A DNA stretch of 59,047 bases, from NCBI GenBank assembly GCA_000746015.1, contig JQKK01000024.1, positions 1 through 59,047 of the forward strand, read 5' to 3'. Position numbers and translations under genes: made by a program. The DNA is from Lachnospiraceae bacterium MA2020 (GTDB taxonomy: Bacteria; Bacillota; Clostridia; Lachnospirales; Lachnospiraceae). Below are positions 43,101 to 48,442 of the stretch, one piece after another (positions within the stretch are counted from its first letter, which is position 1; each line of letters starts with the position of its first letter). Under the pieces are notes generated by a model. That model was not told where the DNA came from. It saw only the letters and a program-made list of their open reading frames with translations, and searched no databases.

Positions 43101-43852
43101 CACCTTCAGGCGGAAGTATATATTTTGGAACAAATGTAAGATACACTGAAGAGGCATCAATACACACTTATACAATAAAAGATACCGGAATAGGTATAAG
43201 CGCCTCATTCCAGAAAAAAATGTTTCTTCCGTTTGAGCAGTTCCGTGATAACGATGATGTTTACCATGAGGGCTCCGGACTCGGGCTTTTCATATGTAAA
43301 AGCCTTATCGAGCTGATGGATGGAAGCATCACCTGCCACAGTGAACCGGGTGCCGGAACAGAATTTACTGTAGTACTGACATATCCTCTTGCGACAAACG
43401 AGCAATTAAATGTACGTACACATCATTCAAACAGCTGCAACGATAAGATACTATTTGATAAAAAGGTACTTCTTGCAGAGGATAATGCCATTAACGCCGA
43501 GGTAATTCTGAAAATCCTGCGTTCTAAAGGAATACACGCAGATGTGGCACACAATGGCAGAGAAGTGATCGACATGTATAAATCAGCCGAAGAATACCAT
43601 TATCAGGCTATATTGATGGATTTGATGATGCCGGTAATGAACGGGATAGACGCGGCCAAGGCAATACGATCTCTCGATTCTGCTGACGCTGCAAGCATTC
43701 CAATCTTTGCCCTTACCGCAGATATAGCAAACGATGTTGAGCAAAGATGTGATAATGCCGAAATGGATGGTGTTCTTGAAAAGCCGATCAATGCAGACAA
43801 ATTGTTCATGTATCTTGCACATGCATTTGAGAAAAGAACCCATAACAGGTAA
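40103..43852 (+). CDS. CheB-CheR-PAS-histidine kinase-receiver fusion
   Basis: The 1249-residue product contains, in order, these domains. CheB methylesterase (residues 12-195) has GASAGG, QHLAP and GTGSDG. CheR methyltransferase (about 215-475) has GVTSFFRDP, GCSTGEEAYS and CRNVLIYF. A coiled coil of ELQ(A/S)xNEEL repeats lies at about 665-710, and a PAS-like domain at about 725-830. HisKA has SQMSHDMRTP (His about 876), and HATPase has GSGLGLFI. The C-terminal receiver (about 1120-1245) has VLLAEDN and phospho-Asp about 1173 in MDLMMP. The combination senses an unknown signal without chemotaxis genes nearby. Its codon use is visibly more C-ending than its neighbours, suggesting separate acquisition. 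AAGGGG precedes the ATG. Confidence 0.92.
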   Translation: MYSRQDVSFNLQPHCVVGIGASAGGLEALQQFLTFLPSNTGMAFVIIQHLAPNHKSMLVDILGKYNSMPIKEIEDGMRIERNHIYMIPPKYNVEIQNGILKLKIQNPQEISHPIDVFFRSLAHAYENHAVAVILSGTGSDGTNGIRAIKEQNGMIIVQSPESAKFDGMPRNAITTGFVDLMLKPDSIAKELVHISKSVIDAEAQLGTTDDDLLSKVFSILKNVTNINYAYYKQSTILRRIERRLVVTHNRDLREYVDYMISNPEEAKLLAKEVLIGVTSFFRDPDYFEVLKENVVKKLVVSSHPDDELRIWVAGCSTGEEAYSVAILFAEAMEELSLHRDVKIFATDLDSDSIGTAVRGVYGNNIIEDVSVARLSKFFTRKGNKYVIHHDIRKMIIFAQHNVFQDPPFGKLDLICCRNVLIYFQPVLQRNLFAIFHMALSDRGYLFLGRSESVIDYADVFRVICADEKIFLHHAEGHAPAHEQLSYSMSNVDTPLEPINVSYYDDDEPINYKAHELDTSVLESLMPATVLVNDKNELVRSYGDCSKLISMPSGQVTLDIFQLIRNDMKIALSTALKECRMSENRKAYSDVPVEINGKPEFISIVANPINDNHGQKTDFTAISFIRGQQEFNIDMEKYQVDIAATHRISDLEYELKMTKNSLRQTVTELESTNAELQAANEELLTANEELQSSNEELQSVNEELYTVNSEYQTKVTELAIANNDMANFLSSTLVGILMVDKDLNIRKYTEYISDEFSVADQDVGRSIRYIGFNFTTIDLISLCKKVLDTIEPVEKRCASISGKTYLIRIAPYHELNVIDDPEEGSRTRKRELKGLVLTFVDTTKQIDDQEQIDEIGKALRAAVQSSREKESFLSQMSHDMRTPLTAIFGLTQLSLEEKGIPDTVKDNLEKVLTSSRYLLSLIEEILETSKINAGKITSICSPVNEENVIRSISTIIREQSKSANLHFESTITGSCDKCVLMDVKHVERSLLNLLSNSIKFTPSGGSIYFGTNVRYTEEASIHTYTIKDTGIGISASFQKKMFLPFEQFRDNDDVYHEGSGLGLFICKSLIELMDGSITCHSEPGAGTEFTVVLTYPLATNEQLNVRTHHSNSCNDKILFDKKVLLAEDNAINAEVILKILRSKGIHADVAHNGREVIDMYKSAEEYHYQAILMDLMMPVMNGIDAAKAIRSLDSADAASIPIFALTADIANDVEQRCDNAEMDGVLEKPINADKLFMYLAHAFEKRTHNR

Positions 43853-43902
43853 GAATAAATTTTTTTGAAATTTTCATGGATCAGACACTAGAAAATATAT
43901 GA

Positions 43903-43931
43903 TTGTTGGTGGAAGATAATTATGGTATAAT
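43903..43931 (+). promoter_or_regulatory. promoter and likely autoregulatory site of the antitoxin gene
   Basis: TTGTTG (43903-43908) and TATAAT (43926-43931) are 17 bases apart. ATTATG (43919-43924) and CATAAT (43937-43942) form an inverted repeat over the -10 box, where Phd/YefM antitoxins usually bind to repress their own operon. Confidence 0.65.
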
Positions 43932-43967
43932 TGTGGCATAATAATACTATGAAAGGGAGACAATAAT

Positions 43968-44225
43968 ATGCCACAGATTATGCCTATTAAAGATTTGAAA
44001 GATACATCAGCCATTTCAGAAAAATGTCATAGTTCCGATGAGCCGATTTTTATTACAAAAAATGGTTATGGAGATATGGTAATCATGAGCATGGAATTGT
44101 TTGAAACCATGCAAAAGAAGTGGGGAATGTATAGCGATATTGAATTATCAGAAAAACAGATAAGCGAAGGTAAGGTAAAAGATGCTAAAAAAGCCCTTTC
44201 TGCTGTGAGGGAGAAATATTTCTGA
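43968..44225 (+). CDS. Phd/YefM-type antitoxin
   Basis: The 85-residue product MPQIMPIKDLKDTSAISEKC has SSDEPIFITKNGYGDMVIMS, the standard Phd/YefM DNA-binding fold, and a C-terminal toxin-wrapping helix. It would normally neutralise a RelE/ParE toxin encoded next to it. Here that toxin is reduced to 34 residues, so the antitoxin is an orphan. AAAGGGAGAC precedes the ATG. Confidence 0.88.
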   Translation: MPQIMPIKDLKDTSAISEKCHSSDEPIFITKNGYGDMVIMSMELFETMQKKWGMYSDIELSEKQISEGKVKDAKKALSAVREKYF

Positions 44226-44226
44226 T

Positions 44227-44331
44227 ATGCAGTATAAAATTATTTTTAGAGTAGATGAAAATAAGAATTATGTATATGTCGTGGGGTTATTTCATGACTT
44301 GGAAGATTATGGATCAAAAGTGATTGATTAA
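44227..44331 (+). pseudogene. RelE/ParE-family toxin reduced by an internal deletion
   Basis: The ATG lies one base after the antitoxin stop, as in working pairs. The 34-residue frame joins a toxin start (MQYKIIF) to a toxin end (RVDENKNYVYVVGLFHDLED). Full-length RelE/ParE toxins have about 90-110 residues, so the helical hairpin and most of the sheet are missing. The frame is kept. The fragment ends in the left arm of a large inverted repeat. Confidence 0.65.
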
Positions 44332-44390
44332 TTAGTGCATGCTCAGCAACAAGCTGATTTTTCAGCCGGTTGCTGAGCATGCACTAATTA
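44329..44390. repeat. 22-bp perfect inverted repeat with a nested hairpin
   Basis: The left arm (44329-44350) and right arm (44369-44390) are perfectly complementary over 22 bases, starting TAATTAGTGCATGCTCAGC. The 18-base loop has its own GCTGA-TTTT-TCAGC hairpin (44353-44366). No T-run follows. It sits between a deleted toxin and a 5'-truncated TIGR04076 gene. It could be a miniature palindromic mobile element, a recombination product or a strong processing site. Confidence 0.85.
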
Positions 44391-44393
44391 TCT

Positions 44394-44633
44394 TTGGGCT
44401 ATATTTACGGACAAGTGCAGCTTGGACAGACTTTCGTTTGCAATGGATGGGAAAAACCGCTAGGTTTCTGCGCTAGTGCGTGGGATACTGTCTCTCCGTT
44501 TGTCATGACCTTGGCACACGGTGGTGAGAATTTCTATGATGGTTGGATGAAGAATCCGAGATCGGCTATGATTTCATGTAACGATGGGTTTAGACCTGTA
44601 AGTTTCCTATTGGAAACTTTGGATGAGCAATAG
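44394..44633 (+). pseudogene. 5'-truncated TIGR04076-family gene
   Basis: From 44394 the frame reads YGQVQLGQTFVCNGWEKPLG, FCASAWDTVSPFVMTLAHGG, then SAMISCNDGFRPVSFLLE. This is the body of the TIGR04076 family (about 90-100 residues). About 15-25 N-terminal residues are missing, and the frame is closed by a TAA inside the right arm of the inverted repeat. No start with a ribosome binding site is present. Confidence 0.7.
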
Positions 44634-44689
44634 TGAAGGGTGGTACTAGAGTACATTGAATAGTCTGTGCCAGGCAAATGGGTAAGAAA

Positions 44690-45181
44690 ATGAGATACGA
44701 TAATGTTATTAAAGCGAAGTTCATTAAGCGACCAAATCGATTTATTGCGGAAGTAGAAATTGACGGTCAGGCTCCTAATAAGGTAGTCAGGGAATGGTTG
44801 AGAACGCGGAATTATGATCTTGTTGTGCCGGAATATACCTATGGGAATTCGCGTATAGATTTTTACATGGAACGAAATAATGAAAAGTATCTTATGGAAG
44901 TGAAAGGGTGTACACTTGAGATCAATGGTATAGGATATTTTCCTGATGCTCCGACTGAACGTGGAGTGAAGCATATCAGAGAACTGATAAAAGCCCAAAA
45001 AGACGGCTATAATGCGTCAATTGCTTTTGTAATCCAGATGTATGGAGTTGAAGAAGTAAGAGCCAATATTGATACACACCCGGAGTTTGGCAAAGCTCTT
45101 GATGATGCAAAAAAAGCAGGCGTTGATGTTTTATTCTTTAAGTGTCATGTAGAACCAGATTTACTTGAGATAGAAAGATAA
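44690..45181 (+). pseudogene. sfsA: SfsA-family nuclease with an internal in-frame deletion
   Basis: The 163-residue frame starts MRYDNVIKAKFIKRPNRFIA EVEIDG, then jumps to QAPNKVVREWL, SRIDFYMERNNEKYLMEVKG, GYFPDAPTERGVKHIREL. Full SfsA proteins are about 230 residues; the missing 55-60 hold the rest of the OB-fold (CHVxNTGR … GAxVxL). The nuclease half with IDFY and EVKG is intact. Thus DNA-binding may be lost while the PD-(D/E)XK core remains; it may be a functional minimal form, but I judge it a deletion product. An upstream in-frame ATG at 44678 is possible. Confidence 0.7.
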
Positions 45182-45245
45182 AATTGTAGGAAGGATGAAG
45201 GGGTATTGCAGGGATTAGATATAAATGCCTGTTTGAATTCTGCAT

Positions 45246-45376
45246 CTTGGTCTATTTGATTCTGAGTATCCTATATTGTTCCGCTCCACTACGGATACGA
45301 GTTTACGGAGGAAAAACTTGTTTTTTATCTTCACAGTGCAAAAGAAGGTCATAAAGCTAGACGGAAAGTGCTTTGA
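45246..45376 (+). pseudogene. pyridoxamine-5'-phosphate-oxidase-like remnant with a frameshift
   Basis: One frame gives LGLFDSEYP and the next, shifted by one base, gives YIVPLHYGYEFTEEKLVFYL and HSAKEGHK. Together these are the N-terminal core of NimA-like FMN-binding split-barrel proteins (PxxVPLxYG … FYxHSAxEGxK). A single base appears lost between Pro and Tyr. The gene start and the last 80 or so residues are also missing. Confidence 0.65.
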
Positions 45377-45411
45377 TGTGAATATATGAAACTGCGTTTG
45401 AGGAGGAAAGC

Positions 45412-45795
45412 ATGAGGATAGAACATGTAGCTCTTTACGTGAATGATTTGGAAGCTGCCAGAGATTTTTTCGTAACGTATCTGGATGGTAAATCCAATGA
45501 TGGTTACCACAATAAATCAACAGATTTTAAATCATTCTTCGTTAGCTTTGAAGACGGTGCAAGGCTTGAAATCATGACAAAGCCAGAGCTGGTTGACCAT
45601 GAAAAGGAACTTAACCGGACAGGATATGCTCATATCGCTTTCTCAGTAGGTAGTAAGGAGAAAGTGAATGAGTTGACAAAAAGACTGCGGCTTGCGGGAT
45701 ACGAAGTTGTCAGCGGACCAAGAACTACTGGTGACGGTTATTATGAAAGTTGTATTGTAGCAATCGAAGGAAATCAAATAGAAATTACGGAATGA
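45412..45795 (+). CDS. VOC-family (glyoxalase-like) protein
   Basis: The 127-residue product has two betaalphabetabetabeta units: [20 protein letters not shown] (residues 1-20) and [19 protein letters not shown] (about 68-86). The usual metal ligands are seen as His5, Glu52 in LEIM, His72 and a final Glu near IEITE. The likely role is metal-dependent lyase, isomerase or binding of a small molecule; the substrate is unknown. GAGGAGGAAAG precedes the ATG. Confidence 0.85.
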   Translation: MRIEHVALYVNDLEAARDFFVTYLDGKSNDGYHNKSTDFKSFFVSFEDGARLEIMTKPELVDHEKELNRTGYAHIAFSVGSKEKVNELTKRLRLAGYEVVSGPRTTGDGYYESCIVAIEGNQIEITE

Positions 45796-45935
45796 ACAGA
45801 ATGATGATTATACGAAAATACGATGATAAAGACATAGAGCAGATGATAAGCATCTGGAATGAGATTGTTGAGGAAGGCGTAGCATTTCCGCAGGAGGATA
45901 ACATTGTAATTGTGGCTATCTTGATGGAAGGATGA
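45792..45935 (+). pseudogene. N-terminal remnant of a GNAT acetyltransferase
   Basis: The ATG overlaps the VOC stop codon (ATGA), and the frame reads MIIRKYDDKDIEQMISIWNE then IVEEGVAFPQED and stops after 47 residues. This is the standard N-terminus of a phosphinothricin-acetyltransferase-like GNAT (about 165 residues). The acetyl-CoA binding half is lost. Confidence 0.65.
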
Positions 45936-45940
45936 TCAAA

Positions 45941-46306
45941 ATGGAATTGAAAGTAATAGACTATAAGCTGTCGGTATGTAAAGTGAAGGAATTATCAGAT
46001 ATAGATCTGACATCGGATTTTTATTTTGTAGGAAAGACGGATGAAGAGCTATCGGTTGTTTGTAAAGCAGAAGACGTTCCGGTAGCAACGGTTGAGCGTG
46101 ATGATGGATGGCGGGGATTCCGTATACAGGGAGTGCTGGATTTTTCACTGATAGGGATTCTGTCAAAGATTTCAGGGATTCTTGCAGAGCATAAAATCGG
46201 AATCTTTGCAGTGTCAACATATAACACAGATTATATTCTTGTGAAGGAAGAGAACTTTGACCGGGCTTTGGATGCACTAGCTTCTGAAGGATATACAGTG
46301 ACGTGA
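45941..46306 (+). CDS. ACT-domain protein (CASTOR-type)
   Basis: The 121-residue product starts MELKVIDYKLSVCKVKELSD. It has RGFRIQGVLDFSLIGILSKI followed by SGILAEHKIGIFAVSTYNTD (about residues 60-100), the ACT ligand-binding fold in the two-domain CASTOR/DUF2000-like arrangement. Such proteins bind amino acids; the ligand is not evident. ATG 45941 follows AAGGATGATC; ATG 45932 is also in frame and overlaps the GNAT remnant's stop. Confidence 0.8.
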   Translation: MELKVIDYKLSVCKVKELSDIDLTSDFYFVGKTDEELSVVCKAEDVPVATVERDDGWRGFRIQGVLDFSLIGILSKISGILAEHKIGIFAVSTYNTDYILVKEENFDRALDALASEGYTVT

Positions 46307-46374
46307 ATAAGATATGAGAGAATTGTCAACAACTTGTTGACGGATTTGCATATGCAGATGTGAGGGGGAGTGCT

Positions 46375-47400
46375 ATGCCATTTCAGATAATAAGGAATGA
46401 TATTACTAAGGTTAAAGCAGATGCCATCGTTAATACCGCGAATCCGAATGTTGCGATTGGCGGAGGTGTTGATTCTGCTATATATAAGGCTGCCGGAGCA
46501 GACAGACTTCTTCAGGAACGCCAGAAAATCGGCAGATTGGAACCGGGAGAAGTTGCGATTACTCCTGCATTTGATCTGTATGCAAATTTTATTATACATG
46601 CAAGTGGTCCATGGTGGCGAGGTGGTGAGAATGGCGAGGCAGAAATACTAAGGCAGTGCTATGATAAGTCGCTACAACTTGCAGCTGATAATAATTGCAG
46701 ATCAATAGCATTTCCACTTCTTGCTACAGGTTCTTATGGATTTCCGCAAAGACTTGGTATAGAGATAGCGGTTGAGTCTTTTACAAGATTCCTTAAAGAA
46801 TATGACATGGATATTTATCTGGTTGTATTTGGCCGGAAATCTGTTAGACTTTCAGGAGAACTTGTTGATGATGTCCAAAGTTTTATTGATGATGGATATG
46901 TTTCGGAAGCGCTTGCAGAGGAATATCATCACGACACTTCAGAGTATGGTAAATCAGAAAGAACTGTAGGGTTGCCTGTTGGCAAGGAAAAGCCGTATGA
47001 GTCAGTCGTAAGAGACGCTAAAGACAAGAAGATATCATTGGATGAAGTGTTGAAGGAAATATATACAGATTCGTTTGAAAAACATCTTAGAAATCTTATA
47101 GCTGAAAAGGGATTAAAGAATTCTGATGTGTATGTTGGTGCAAATATTTCAAAGCAGTACTTTTCTAAGTTGTTGAAAGGACAGGTGAAGCCTTCAAAGG
47201 AAAAGGTACTTGCTCTTGCTGTTGGATTAAAGCTTAACATAGATGAAGCTGTTGATTTTTTAAGAATCGGTGGGTATGCTTTTTCACCGGTTTCGCAGAC
47301 GGATGCTGTTGTTAAGCATTTTATAGAGCGTGAGAATTACAGTGTAATAAATATAAATATAGTGCTATTTGAATATGGATTAGATCAGCTTTCAAACTGA
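46375..47400 (+). CDS. macro-domain protein with a C-terminal helix-turn-helix-like region
   Basis: The first 170 of 341 residues are a macro domain: NDITKVKADAIVNTANPNVA, GGGVDSAIYKAAG, GEVAITPAFDL, FPLLATGSYGFP. These include the ADP-ribose-binding Asn and the GxGV loop. The C-terminal part (about residues 230-300: HLRNLIAEKGLKNSDVYVGA, ISKQYFSKLLKG, KPSKEKVLALAVGLKL) resembles an XRE-type HTH. This layout recurs in Firmicute macro proteins. It likely binds or removes ADP-ribose or O-acetyl-ADP-ribose, with DNA contact possible. ATG 46375 follows GAGGGGGAG. An ADP-ribosylglycohydrolase gene follows after a terminator. Confidence 0.85.
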   Translation: MPFQIIRNDITKVKADAIVNTANPNVAIGGGVDSAIYKAAGADRLLQERQKIGRLEPGEVAITPAFDLYANFIIHASGPWWRGGENGEAEILRQCYDKSLQLAADNNCRSIAFPLLATGSYGFPQRLGIEIAVESFTRFLKEYDMDIYLVVFGRKSVRLSGELVDDVQSFIDDGYVSEALAEEYHHDTSEYGKSERTVGLPVGKEKPYESVVRDAKDKKISLDEVLKEIYTDSFEKHLRNLIAEKGLKNSDVYVGANISKQYFSKLLKGQVKPSKEKVLALAVGLKLNIDEAVDFLRIGGYAFSPVSQTDAVVKHFIERENYSVININIVLFEYGLDQLSN

Positions 47401-47404
47401 TAGG

Positions 47405-47434
47405 AAAAGGTCGCCTGTGGGTTGACCTTTTTTC
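47405..47434 (+). terminator. terminator after the macro-domain gene
   Basis: AAAAGGTC (47405-47412) pairs with GACCTTTT (47424-47431), and the T-run continues (CCTTTTTTC). Confidence 0.8.
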
Positions 47435-47447
47435 TATGCGATAAATG

Positions 47448-47478
47448 TAATATGTAATCACCAAAGAGAAATAGAAAA
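47448..47478 (+). promoter_or_regulatory. probable promoter for the ADP-ribosylglycohydrolase gene
   Basis: TAATAT (47448-47453) is followed after four bases by TCACCAAAGAGAAATAGAA. This resembles the start-region word at 12698, 17413 and 23976. Confidence 0.4.
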
Positions 47479-47496
47479 GAACGGAGGATAAGGACA

Positions 47497-48282
47497 ATGG
47501 CAATAAAGGGAGCCGTTTTAGGTGATATTTTAGGTTCACAGTATGAGTATAGAAGACCGAAGAATCTTGATTGGAAAAATGTACCGCTGATCAGTAATAG
47601 GCGTATGGGTTTTACGGATGATACAGTTATGACTTTGGCAGTGAAAAAGGCAATCATCGAAGAAAAAGATCTTGTCGAGACAATGGTTGAAATCGGACGG
47701 AAATATCCTAACTGTGGATATGGCGGGACATTTTATTCATGGATAAACGGTCCGGTGCATAAGCCATATAATAGCTGGGGCAACGGTTCTGCGATGAGGA
47801 CTGCTTACATAGGTGAAGCATTTGATGATTATGATGAAATGCAAAATATGGCGGCAGAGGTGGCAGCTGTTTCGCATAACCATCCGGAAGGTATAAAAGG
47901 GGCAGTAGTTACATCAACATGTATTTGGATGGCAAAACACGGAAAATCAAAGCAGGAAATCTATGATTATGTATTAGAGGAATATCCTGTCTGTGACTAT
48001 GAGTACAGCATAGGATACTCACTTGATGAAATTCGCCCGAGATATGAATGGGATGTAAGCTGTCAAGGCTCAGTCCCAACTGCTATGAGATGCTTCTATG
48101 AAAGTACTGATTATGAGTCCTTTATCAGAAATGTTTTCAGTCTTCCATGTGACAGTGATACCTTTGGTGCAATCTCTGGAGGTGTGGCAGAAGAGTATTA
48201 TCATGGCTTTGGAGATTTGGATGCAGATGGCATTTTAGAACAGTATTTGGATGAAGAATTGATGGCAGTATTAAGACTTTGA
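47497..48282 (+). CDS. ADP-ribosylglycohydrolase-family protein
   Basis: The 261-residue product has GAVLGDILGSQYEYR at the start, FTDDTVMTLAV (about residues 39-49; the metal-binding TDD), NGSAMRTAYIGE (about 98), VSHNHPEGIKGA (about 127) and DSDTFGAISGGVAEEYYHG (about 224; second metal site). All Mg2+ ligands of the DraG/ARH fold appear present. The family removes ADP-ribose from proteins or other acceptors. Proximity to the macro-domain gene suggests a joint ADP-ribose role. CGGAGGAT precedes the ATG. Confidence 0.9.
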   Translation: MAIKGAVLGDILGSQYEYRRPKNLDWKNVPLISNRRMGFTDDTVMTLAVKKAIIEEKDLVETMVEIGRKYPNCGYGGTFYSWINGPVHKPYNSWGNGSAMRTAYIGEAFDDYDEMQNMAAEVAAVSHNHPEGIKGAVVTSTCIWMAKHGKSKQEIYDYVLEEYPVCDYEYSIGYSLDEIRPRYEWDVSCQGSVPTAMRCFYESTDYESFIRNVFSLPCDSDTFGAISGGVAEEYYHGFGDLDADGILEQYLDEELMAVLRL

Positions 48283-48327
48283 ATATGCAAATACACTGTA
48301 AAAAGGACAAAAATTGCTGCTGGTATT

Positions 48328-48336
48328 TGATATAAT
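48328..48336 (+). promoter_or_regulatory. extended -10 element upstream of the dynamin gene
   Basis: TGATATAAT (48328-48336) matches an extended -10 (TGnTATAAT), about 107 bases before the dynamin-like start. The -35 region has no clear consensus. Confidence 0.45.
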
Positions 48337-48442
48337 CTAAGGTATAGTGGGAATTTATTGTAATTGCTAAGTATTATTATATGCAATTAAATAGCAAACA
48401 TTATATTTGAAATATACAGCATTAAGCTTGGAGGAAATAAAA

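Noticed and set aside
40103-43852. Antisense open frames of 60-130 codons across the CheB-CheR fusion gene.
   Set aside because: They follow from its C-rich codon pattern, overlap a gene with complete domains, and show no domain or start signal of their own.
46375-48282. A DarTG-type DNA ADP-ribosylation toxin-antitoxin pair.
   Set aside because: The macro domain could be DarG-like, but no DarT gene is adjacent; the partner is a glycohydrolase.
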